DNA from: an uncultured Opitutia bacterium
GTDB lineage: Bacteria; Verrucomicrobiota; Verrucomicrobiia; Opitutales; Opitutaceae
DNA: 35,534 nt
NCBI GenBank assembly: GCA_903820035.1
Contig: CAIJFT010000453.1
Coordinates: forward strand, 1-35,534
Direction of reading: 5' to 3'
The notes beneath the pieces were generated by a model. The model was not told the origin of the DNA. It did no database searches and worked only from the letters and a program-made list of their open reading frames with translations. A program made the translations under genes and the position numbers. Positions 8,079 to 15,332 of this stretch are shown here, piece after piece (position 1 is the stretch's first letter; each line of letters begins with the position of its first letter).

Positions 8079-9398
8079 TCAGGCGATGAGTTCGCGGACG
8101 ACTTTGCCGTCCTTCACGATCGGTTGCGGGCGGTTGCCCGGCGTCATGAGGGCCTTGCCCGGGTCGATGCCGATCTGATGGTAAATGGTCGCCGCGTAGT
8201 CCTCGACGCCGAGCGGATTCGCATCGGGCTCGCCGCCCGTTGCGTCGGATGAGCCGTAAACAAAGCCGCGCTTCATGCCGCCGCCGGCGAGGGCGATGCT
8301 GAAGACCTTCGGCCAGTGGTCGCGGCCGGCCGTGCCGTTGATCTTCGGGGTGCGGCCGAATTCGGTGTTCACGATGACCAGCGTCGAGTCGAGCAGGCCG
8401 CGTTGGTCGAGATCGCGGATCAGCGCCGCGTAGGCCTTGTCGAAATTCGGCATCTGCGTGCCGTTCGCGCGCTTGATGTTGTCGTGGTGATCCCAGCTGC
8501 CGTAGGTCAGCGACACGAATCGCACGCCGGCCTCGACGAGGCGGCGGGCGAGGAGCATGCGTTGGCCCGCGGCATTGCGGCCATAGTTGTCGCGGACGTT
8601 CTTTGGCTCCGCCTTGATGTCGAACGCGGCGCGGGCCTTGTCGGAACTGATCATCGCGTACGCGCGCTGATAAAACGAATCCATGCCGTCGAGCGCGTCG
8701 GACTTTTCAAGCGCACTGAAATGCGCGTCGACCACCGAGCGCATTTCCCGGCGGGCGGCGAAGCGCTGCGCGTCGATCCCGCTCGGAAGCGTGAGGTCGC
8801 GGACGGAGAAACTGTCGCTCGCCGGATCGCTGCCGAGCGCGAAGGCCCCGAAGGCCGCGCCGAGGTAGCCGGTGCCGGCGTAGGGGGTCGGCATGTTGGG
8901 AATCAGCACGTACGGCGGCAGCTCCGCCCGCGGGCCGAGTTCGTGCGACACCACGCTGCCGATGCTCGGGTATTGGATCGCCGGGCTCGGGCGGTACCCG
9001 GTGAACATCGAATGCGTGCCGCGTTCGTGCGCCGCCTCACCATGCGTCATCGAGCGCACGACGGTGATCTTGTCGGCGATCTTCGCCGTTTCCTTGAGGT
9101 TCTCGGAGAAGTAGACGCCGTCGATGCTCGTCTTGATTCCTTCCATCGGCCCCCGGTACTCGACCGGAGCGTTCAACTTCGGATCGAATGACTCCTGGTG
9201 CGACATGCCGCCCGGCAGGTAAATATTGATGACCGACTTCGCTTTGCCCGAGCCGGCGCCGAGTTGCCCGACGGTCGCGGCGTGCGCCTGACCGCGCAGC
9301 ATATCGCTCATGGTCAGGCCGACGGTACCGAGCAGCCCGACATAAAGAAACTCGCGGCGGTTGGGCTGCCAACGGCAGGAGGCGTGGGGAGAAGTCAT
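8079..9398 (-). CDS. Tat-exported DUF1501 protein (alkaline-phosphatase-superfamily fold)
   Basis: The ATG at 9396-9398 was chosen because it puts a twin-arginine signal (QPNRREFLYVGLLGTVGL) near the N-terminus, as usual for the family; the frame is open to 9515 but the extra residues are not family-like. The protein has 439 residues. Family landmarks include NIYLPGGMSHQESFDPK early, RSMTHGEAAHERGTHSMFTG, then NTEFGRTPKINGTAGRDHWP and a C-terminal LGVEDYAATIYHQIGIDPG. DUF1501 proteins share the alkaline phosphatase/sulfatase fold and are suspected hydrolases, but their substrates are unknown. It heads the tightly spaced run of five genes. A gap of 312 bp upstream could hold its own promoter. 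Confidence 0.93.
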   Translation of the reverse strand: MTSPHASCRWQPNRREFLYVGLLGTVGLTMSDMLRGQAHAATVGQLGAGSGKAKSVINIYLPGGMSHQESFDPKLNAPVEYRGPMEGIKTSIDGVYFSENLKETAKIADKITVVRSMTHGEAAHERGTHSMFTGYRPSPAIQYPSIGSVVSHELGPRAELPPYVLIPNMPTPYAGTGYLGAAFGAFALGSDPASDSFSVRDLTLPSGIDAQRFAARREMRSVVDAHFSALEKSDALDGMDSFYQRAYAMISSDKARAAFDIKAEPKNVRDNYGRNAAGQRMLLARRLVEAGVRFVSLTYGSWDHHDNIKRANGTQMPNFDKAYAALIRDLDQRGLLDSTLVIVNTEFGRTPKINGTAGRDHWPKVFSIALAGGGMKRGFVYGSSDATGGEPDANPLGVEDYAATIYHQIGIDPGKALMTPGNRPQPIVKDGKVVRELIA

Positions 9399-9710
9399 GA
9401 CGGCGGGAATCGGGTGGGTGGAACTAAATGCGGCAAATCGGTCTGGAGACGCTGGGGAGGCGGACCGGTTGCGGTGGGATGGGTGCAAAGGTCGCTTTTT
9501 CGGGGCCGAGGACAAGCGCGGATTCGGGGGCGTAAGTGGCCGATGCCGAGGCGGTTTTTAGAGGCGCCGTCGCGCGACGGGAACCGGCGAAGCTATTGCG
9601 CACTTTCGGGTCGCTGGGCGCCGCTGTCGGTCGGGGCGTTTCGTCATTCAATTCCGTTCCGATCGAACCCGATTCGGACATCGGGCCCCACCGCCATGCG
9701 CACCGCGCCT
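9399..9710. other. Intergenic region without a gene
   Basis: These 312 bp separate the DUF1501 start from the end of the ceramidase-like gene, both on the minus strand. I find no coding sequence with recognisable character and no clear hairpin. An internal promoter for the DUF1501-to-M14 genes could lie here, but no convincing -35/-10 pair is visible. Confidence 0.5.
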
Positions 9711-11006
9711 TTAGCGCAGCAACCGCCGCATCGCCGCCGTGAAGATGCGGTCCGCCTTATCCGACGAAAACGCCACGCCGACCTCATACCCGCCCTTGTC
9801 GAACTCCTCCTTGGTTGGGACGTACCACAGGCCGTCGTCGCCGTAGGCGGCCACGAGAACGGGTTTCCCCGGTCGCATGGCGCGCGCCCGCAACTGGTAC
9901 TCGATGAACATTTCCCCGGGGAGGTGCAGGACCGAGAGGTCGTTGACCCGCAAACGGCTCAGCACGAGCGGAAACCCGCGCGCCACCCGGCGCAGCCAGC
10001 CGAGGCGGTACGCCGGCAGCAAACGATCGACCAGGGAGTTGGCGGGATTGGCGATCGCCGCGACGAGTTCGGCTTCCGTCGGCCGCGGGTGGGGTGGAGG
10101 AAGGACGTTGTCGGTGCGCCAGCTGATACGGCTCAGTTGCTCCGGTCGCAATGTCGCCTCAGCCGCCAGCATGGCAGCGTGAAGCCGCGCGGTGAGGACC
10201 ACCCGCGCGGCGGGTGAGCCATCGTTGTATTTACCGGCGGAAATATTTCCTGCACAGCCGGTGAAATAAAGGTGGGTGCACCCGGGCTCTTCGGCTTGCC
10301 GGCGTTTGCGCGCCAGACCGCAGAAGTCACTCGTGACGCGACCGTCGCGGTAAAAGCTCATCGGATGCGTCGCGTAGTAATGCGCGGCCACGACCTTGCG
10401 CCCGTCTTCGGCGTAAAACGCCAGCGTCTGCAACTCCGGATCGATCGTGCCTTCCGGCAGCGCGATCAGCTCGGGATCGGTGCACGAACTTAGCCGCATC
10501 GCTCGGACGCGTCCCGCGGCATCGCGGGCCACCCGCCGGTTGGAGGCGACGCGATCGACCTTCGCCACACCGTGCGCGACCCGCGTCACGGGAACCGGAT
10601 TTTCCAGGGCGCGTTCCGCGGCGAGGCGGACGCGTTCGAGGCATGTCTCAAAAAACGCCGCGTCGAACATCGGCGCCAACTCCGGATGGAGTCCGGCGGC
10701 GGTGCGCGCCTCGGGGCAGACGAAGGGGGTGTTGTGCTGGTGCACGCACTGCACGGCCACGCGGTCGGGGGTGGTGCCGGCTGCCGCGGCGAGCGTGCGC
10801 CGCCAGGCGAGGTGGGCGTCGTTCATCAGCGCGGCCCAATCGACCGCGCAGACCACGATCGGGTCGCCCGCGCCGAGGAGCACATAGCCGATGGCTTCGA
10901 GCCGATCGTCGACGGCCGACGCGGCCGGAATCCAGCCACCGAGCAGCGAGTGCCCGAGCGGAGGCGTGACGTCGCAGCGGAAGGGCGCGATCGCGAAGGC
11001 GCCCAC
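9711..11006 (-). CDS. Neutral/alkaline ceramidase-like protein (no signal peptide)
   Basis: A 431-residue protein beginning at a GTG (11004-11006) three bases after the stop of the upstream aminotransferase gene. It resembles the N-terminal catalytic domain of neutral/alkaline non-lysosomal ceramidases: HQHNTP (H89, H91) aligns with the HxH zinc-ligand motif, AHYYATHPMSFY supplies another histidine (H214), and FTGCAGNISAG (about 248-257) matches the QGNxGDVSP-type nucleophile region, with S256 as the candidate. The length is well below that of full ceramidases (about 650-750), so the C-terminal Ig-like domain is absent. No signal peptide or lipobox is seen, implying cytoplasmic location. True substrates of such short PVC homologues are unknown; ceramide hydrolysis should not be assumed. 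Confidence 0.82.
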   Translation of the reverse strand: MGAFAIAPFRCDVTPPLGHSLLGGWIPAASAVDDRLEAIGYVLLGAGDPIVVCAVDWAALMNDAHLAWRRTLAAAAGTTPDRVAVQCVHQHNTPFVCPEARTAAGLHPELAPMFDAAFFETCLERVRLAAERALENPVPVTRVAHGVAKVDRVASNRRVARDAAGRVRAMRLSSCTDPELIALPEGTIDPELQTLAFYAEDGRKVVAAHYYATHPMSFYRDGRVTSDFCGLARKRRQAEEPGCTHLYFTGCAGNISAGKYNDGSPAARVVLTARLHAAMLAAEATLRPEQLSRISWRTDNVLPPPHPRPTEAELVAAIANPANSLVDRLLPAYRLGWLRRVARGFPLVLSRLRVNDLSVLHLPGEMFIEYQLRARAMRPGKPVLVAAYGDDGLWYVPTKEEFDKGGYEVGVAFSSDKADRIFTAAMRRLLR

Positions 11007-11009
11007 GGC

Positions 11010-12329
11010 TCAAACCTTCGCCAACTCGCCGGCGCGCTTCTGCACCCCCGCGATCGCTTCCGCCATGCGTTCCATGTCGGAGCGCGCGCCGAGTAACTTG
11101 GTCTGGCTGAACCACACCGCTTCGTTGACGAGCTTGTCGTTCACCGGGCATTGGTTCCGGTCGACCCAGCCCGCCATCGCGGCCTTGCCGTAGATGCGCT
11201 GGTAATGCGGGTTGTCCGCGAGCGCTTTCACGTGCGCCGAAGTGTTCAGGCTCGTGTAGCCGCTGCTCGCCGCCACTCCCGCTTTCGTCAGGGCCTCGAG
11301 GAACTTCGCGCGGCTAAGGCCGGCGAAACGCGTCGCATCATACCGAAACATATAGAGGTGCCACGCGCTCCGGTTATTGCCGTCGGCGAGTTTTGCCGGG
11401 CTGATCCCCGGAATTTTTTCGAGCAGCGAACTCAGGTAAGCAGCGTTCGCATCGCGGCTCTTGGCCTGGGCCTCCAGCCGCGTGTATTGCGCAGCGAGGA
11501 GCGCGGCTTGGAATTCCGTGAGCCGGAAATTCGCGCCCCGACCCCAACTCGGGCTCTTCTTGCCGTTGCCCGGCGTGTGGTAGTCGTAGCACGCCGCCGC
11601 GAACGCGTCGTCGTTGGTCAACACCGCGCCGCCTTCGCCGGACGTCAGGTTCTTACTGGCCTGGAAACTGAAGCAACCCCCGAGCCCGCGGGTCCCGACG
11701 GGCCGGCCGCGCCATTCGGCGAGCGGGGCCTGGCAGGCATCTTCAATCAACGTCACCTTTTTCTCCTGCGCCACCGCGGCGATCGTATCGAGATCGCAGG
11801 TGGAGCCGGCGATGTGCACGGGCAAAAGCAGTTTGGTCGCCGGGGTGATGGCGGCGGCGATTTTACGCGCGTCGATCTGGAAAGTGGCCGCGTCGGAATC
11901 GACGAAGACCGGCAGGGCAAAGTTGACGGTGATCGCGTTGAAGGTCGCGACAAACGTATACGGCGGCATGATCACCTCGTCGCCAGGACCGACATTGAGC
12001 GCGCCGAGCGCGGTGAGGAGGGCGGTGGTGCCGGACGCCGTCGCGACGCAATGTTTCGCCCCCATGCGCTGCGCCCAGAGCGCCTCGAATTCCTTTACCT
12101 TGGCTCCGCCGGATGTGCGGCCCCACTTGCCGGAGTGCAACACGTCGAGCAGCGCGGTTTCCTCCCGCGCATCCGACAAGGGCCACTCGACCGACGCTTT
12201 GGCGGTCGTTTTGACCGCGGCTTTCGCGGGTTTGTCCGCCCCGCGGGCGGAGGCGAGACCGAGGCACACACCGGCACCGGCCGAGGCGGCGCCACCGAGG
12301 AACTTACGGCGGGAGAGGGAGGCGGACAT
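11010..12329 (-). CDS. DegT/DnrJ/EryC1/StrS-family PLP aminotransferase with Tat signal
   Basis: A 439-residue protein. The N-terminus carries a twin-arginine motif (SRRKFLGG, residues 6-13) followed by an Ala/Gly-rich hydrophobic segment, then a Lys/Ala linker to about residue 47. The aminotransferase domain follows: HSGKWGRTSGG, then ATASGTTALLTAL (substrate/PLP phosphate region), IEDACQ with D197 contacting the PLP pyridine nitrogen, and SFQASKNLTSGEGG with K226 as the expected Schiff-base lysine. The catalytic residues look intact. The family aminates sugar nucleotides or similar substrates and is usually cytoplasmic; here the Tat signal predicts export of a folded, PLP-loaded enzyme. It is the first gene of the minus-strand cluster, divergent from the dehydrogenase gene. 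Start ATG at 12327-12329. Confidence 0.92.
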   Translation of the reverse strand: MSASLSRRKFLGGAASAGAGVCLGLASARGADKPAKAAVKTTAKASVEWPLSDAREETALLDVLHSGKWGRTSGGAKVKEFEALWAQRMGAKHCVATASGTTALLTALGALNVGPGDEVIMPPYTFVATFNAITVNFALPVFVDSDAATFQIDARKIAAAITPATKLLLPVHIAGSTCDLDTIAAVAQEKKVTLIEDACQAPLAEWRGRPVGTRGLGGCFSFQASKNLTSGEGGAVLTNDDAFAAACYDYHTPGNGKKSPSWGRGANFRLTEFQAALLAAQYTRLEAQAKSRDANAAYLSSLLEKIPGISPAKLADGNNRSAWHLYMFRYDATRFAGLSRAKFLEALTKAGVAASSGYTSLNTSAHVKALADNPHYQRIYGKAAMAGWVDRNQCPVNDKLVNEAVWFSQTKLLGARSDMERMAEAIAGVQKRAGELAKV

Positions 12330-12374
12330 AGTGGGCGGGCGGGCCGGACCGAGCGATAATTCACCGGCACGGGG

Positions 12375-12390
12375 TAACTAGAAAGTTACT
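12375..12390. promoter_or_regulatory. Perfect 6-bp inverted repeat in divergent intergenic region
   Basis: The arms GTAACT and AGTTAC flank the 4-base centre AGAA, between the divergent aminotransferase (start 12329) and dehydrogenase (start 12543) genes. A second dyad, TTGAC (12391-12395) and GTCAA (12406-12410), begins immediately after it. The position suits a regulator operator; no protein can be named. Confidence 0.45.
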
Positions 12391-12410
12391 TGACGCAGGG
12401 TCTAGTCAAG
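12391..12410. promoter_or_regulatory. Second dyad TTGAC-N10-GTCAA, possible operator or -35 element
   Basis: Five-base arms 10 bases apart directly follow the first inverted repeat. TTGACG on the plus strand and TTGACT on the minus strand both resemble a sigma-70 -35 hexamer, but neither has a convincing -10 box at 16-18 bases. Treated as a candidate control site only. Confidence 0.35.
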
Positions 12411-12542
12411 GCGTTTTCTGGCCCCTCCCGCCTCGGCGGCGCCGCATTTTCGTCGGCGCCATCAGGTTTGATTTTCACCCACTTTCCCCGCTGGAAATTC
12501 CGCGTCACGCCGCGCGGGCTCCGGCGTCCTACCCACTTCCCC

Positions 12543-15107
12543 ATGACCCACTTGTTTTCTTCTTCGGCCCGCGGCCTCGTCGCGACGCTTGCGCTGTCCG
12601 CTTGCGCCTGCGCGCAAATCGGCGACCGCTCCGACAAGTCCGGCGAACTCCAGCGCTCGCTGGTTCCCGCCAACCGGATACCGCCCGCGCCGGCGCTTAC
12701 GCCCGAGGCCGCGCTCAAAAGTTTCACCCTTGCGCCCGGCATCAAGCTGGAGCTCGCGGCCGCCGATCCGCTCGTCCAAGAGCCGGTCGCGATCGCCTTC
12801 GCCCCTGACGGACGGATGTTCGTCGTCGAGATGCGGGGCTACATGCCCGATCTCGACGGTACGGGCGAGGATCTGCCGGTCGGTCGCATTGTGGTGTTGC
12901 GTGATACCGACGGCGACGGCCGTTACGACGAGTCGAAGGTGTTCGTCGACCAGCTCGTCTTGCCGCGCGCGATCACCGTGGTGGGTGACGGCGTTTTGGT
13001 CGGCGCGCCGCCTGAACTGATTTACTACCGTGACACCGACGGCGACGGGAAGGCGGACCAGCGCACGGTGATCGCGACCGATTACGGCGTCCGGGTCGAC
13101 CCGAAGCGCCCTCAGCTCGCCAATCCCGAACGCGCCGCGAACAGTCTCACCTGGGCCTACGACAACTGGATCTACAGCTCGGCCTACACCCGAAAATTCC
13201 GTTTCGTGAGCGGCCAGTGGGAAACCGGCACGACCACTTTCCGCGGTCAGTGGGGGCTCGGTCAGGACGACTTCGGCCGCTTCTATCACGGCTCAAACAG
13301 CGACAGCCTGCGCATCGACGTTATCTTCGCCGACTACCTCCAGCGGAACCCGAACTATCCGCGCCTCGCCGGCACGAATGTAAATGGGGCGGACAACCAG
13401 CTGGTTTGGCCGGCTCGCGTCAACCCCGGCATCAATCGCGGCTACCGCCCCGAGATGCTGCGCGAGGGTAAGTTGAAGGAGTTTACCGCCGCGTGCGGTT
13501 GGTTCGTGTATCGCGGCGACCTGTTCCCCGAGTTTTACGGCAACGTCTTCGTCGCCGAGCCGGCGGGTAACTTCGTCCGCCGCACGGTACTCTCGTCCGC
13601 CGAAGGCACCGTGCGCGGCCAAAACGCGTACGATCACGCCGAGTTTATCGCGTCGACCGATGAGCGTTTCCGTCCGGTGGCGTTTTCAACCGGACCCGAC
13701 GGGGCGCTTTACATCGTGGATCTTTACCGCGGCGTCCTGCAGCACCGCATTTCGCTCACGAGTTATCTCCGCAAGCAGAGTGAAGAGCGCAAACTCTCGG
13801 ACGGTCAGCACCTCGGCCGGATTTACCGGGTCGTGCCCGCCGACCGACCCGCGCCGCGGACCGGTGCGATTGCCGCGCTCACGAGCGCGCAGTGGGTCGA
13901 GAAATTGCCGCACGCCAATGCCTGGTGGCGCGAGACGGCGCAGCGCATTCTGGTTGAGCGTCGGGATCCGGCGGTCACGCCGGCGATCCGCGCGGGCGCG
14001 CGCAACGGCGCTTCGGCCGTCGGGCGGGTGCATGCCTTGTGGACGCTGGACGGGACGGGCGGCCTTGATCGTGCAACCGTGGTAGGCGCGCTCACGGACG
14101 TCGACCCGTTGGTTCGCGTGGCGGCGTTGCGGACCGGCGAACGCTTCCTCGCCGGTGAGGGGAAAGCGGAGCTCGTTGCGCGCATGCTTGCGCTGACCCG
14201 CGACGGCTCGGCCGAGGTACAATTGCAGGCGGTCCTGACGCTCGGGGCCGTGCATGAGCCGGCGGTCGAACGCGCACTCGCGGAGGTGACGAGGACGAAT
14301 CCGACTAATACCTTTTTGCGCGACGCGCTGTTCAGCGGATTAGCCAACCGGGAACTTGCGTTGCTGGAAAACCTCGCGGCCGATCCCGCGTGGACAGCGG
14401 ATGACGTGGAGGCGAACAAAGTCCTCACCGGCCTCGCGCGCGGCATCATGGGATCGCGTGACGTCGGCGCGGTGGAACGCGTTTTCGGGCTCGCCGCCAA
14501 GGGCGGCGGCAAACGCGCGGTGGCGTTGCTGGACGGACTTTTGCCCGGCCTCGGCTCGTCGCGGCGCCCGTTGTCATTACCCCGTGCGCCCGAGGGCTGG
14601 GCCGCCTTGGAAAAGAACCCCACGATCAATGCCCGGCTCGTCCGATTGCAGGATCTGGTCGTCTGGCCCGGTAAGCCCGGCGTGGCGGCGACCGCGGCGG
14701 TGCAGCCCTTGACCGCCGAGCAGCAGGCGCGCTTTGAAACCGGCCGTGGGTTGTTTGGCGCGGTCTGCGCCGCGTGTCACCAGCTCACGGGTCGCGGACT
14801 CGACGGGCTCGCGCCGCCGCTACTCGATTCCGAATGGGTGCTCGGATCGCCCGAGCGCACGGTACGCATCGCGCTCAAGGGCGTGCGCGGACCGATCACG
14901 GTGCTAGGGCGGGTGCACACCGGCGACATGCCGGCGTTCGGCGGTGCGCTCGACGACACCCAGGTGGCTTCGATTCTCACGTACGTGCGGCGCGAGTGGG
15001 GCCACACGGCGTCCCCGGTCGAGCCGGATTTGGTGAAAAAGATCCGCGCCGCGACCGCGACGCACACGGATGCGTTCAGTCCGGAGGAATTGAATCTGAT
15101 CAAGTAG
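12543..15107 (+). CDS. PVC-type membrane-bound dehydrogenase with HEAT-like repeats and C-terminal cytochrome c
   Basis: An 854-residue exported protein. The ATG at 12543 gives a signal sequence ending in a possible lipobox L18-S19-A20-C21; the frame is open upstream to 12390 but that part is not signal-like. Residues of about 50-430 match the Piru_Ver N-terminal dehydrogenase domain: LAPGIKLELAAADPLVQEPV, DGRMFVVEMRGY, then RDTDGDGRYDESKVF and RDTDGDGKADQRTV, which are DxDGDG calcium-type loops of a propeller. About residues 460-700 are Ala/Leu-rich helical HEAT-like repeats. The C-terminal domain is a monoheme cytochrome c with CAACH (C742, C745, H746) and a probable distal ligand M796 in GDMPAFGG. 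It probably oxidises a sugar or alcohol and passes electrons to its own heme. The substrate is unknown. Confidence 0.9.
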   Translation: MTHLFSSSARGLVATLALSACACAQIGDRSDKSGELQRSLVPANRIPPAPALTPEAALKSFTLAPGIKLELAAADPLVQEPVAIAFAPDGRMFVVEMRGYMPDLDGTGEDLPVGRIVVLRDTDGDGRYDESKVFVDQLVLPRAITVVGDGVLVGAPPELIYYRDTDGDGKADQRTVIATDYGVRVDPKRPQLANPERAANSLTWAYDNWIYSSAYTRKFRFVSGQWETGTTTFRGQWGLGQDDFGRFYHGSNSDSLRIDVIFADYLQRNPNYPRLAGTNVNGADNQLVWPARVNPGINRGYRPEMLREGKLKEFTAACGWFVYRGDLFPEFYGNVFVAEPAGNFVRRTVLSSAEGTVRGQNAYDHAEFIASTDERFRPVAFSTGPDGALYIVDLYRGVLQHRISLTSYLRKQSEERKLSDGQHLGRIYRVVPADRPAPRTGAIAALTSAQWVEKLPHANAWWRETAQRILVERRDPAVTPAIRAGARNGASAVGRVHALWTLDGTGGLDRATVVGALTDVDPLVRVAALRTGERFLAGEGKAELVARMLALTRDGSAEVQLQAVLTLGAVHEPAVERALAEVTRTNPTNTFLRDALFSGLANRELALLENLAADPAWTADDVEANKVLTGLARGIMGSRDVGAVERVFGLAAKGGGKRAVALLDGLLPGLGSSRRPLSLPRAPEGWAALEKNPTINARLVRLQDLVVWPGKPGVAATAAVQPLTAEQQARFETGRGLFGAVCAACHQLTGRGLDGLAPPLLDSEWVLGSPERTVRIALKGVRGPITVLGRVHTGDMPAFGGALDDTQVASILTYVRREWGHTASPVEPDLVKKIRAATATHTDAFSPEELNLIK

Positions 15108-15141
15108 GGCGGGTGCGAACGCGCCGAGAGTTTAACGCAAT

Positions 15142-15211
15142 CCAACCACAGATGCACAGAGTGCACGGAGGGGAAAACCGCCGCGCGATGCATTCAGTGG
15201 ATTCGGTGGTT
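15142..15211. repeat. Imperfect dyad repeat with CACAGAG/CACGGAG motif
   Basis: The left arm begins CAACCACAGATGCACAGAGT (15142) and is mirrored by an arm ending GGTGGTTG at 15211; the outer 7 bp (CAACCAC/GTGGTTG) are perfect and the inner parts pair imperfectly. It sits after the dehydrogenase stop and before the beta-helix gene. The motif resembles the element at 35101-35170, so it is probably a dispersed noncoding repeat. Confidence 0.6.
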
Positions 15212-15332
15212 GAGATCGAGGACGGGGCGTAACGTTGACCGTCGCGAAACGGCCCGATGGAGCCATCGGGCCGCACCGGTATTTCATGAATGCGCATCGC
15301 CAATGCTTGGGCCGCGCGCTAGTGCTTCCCCG

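Noticed and set aside
11151-12359. 402-codon plus-strand frame over the DegT gene
   Set aside because: Opposite a complete aminotransferase; Arg/Gly-rich and lacks any recognisable motif.
12391-12420. Sigma-70 promoter starting with TTGACG
   Set aside because: No acceptable -10 hexamer at the right distance; kept only as a dyad candidate.
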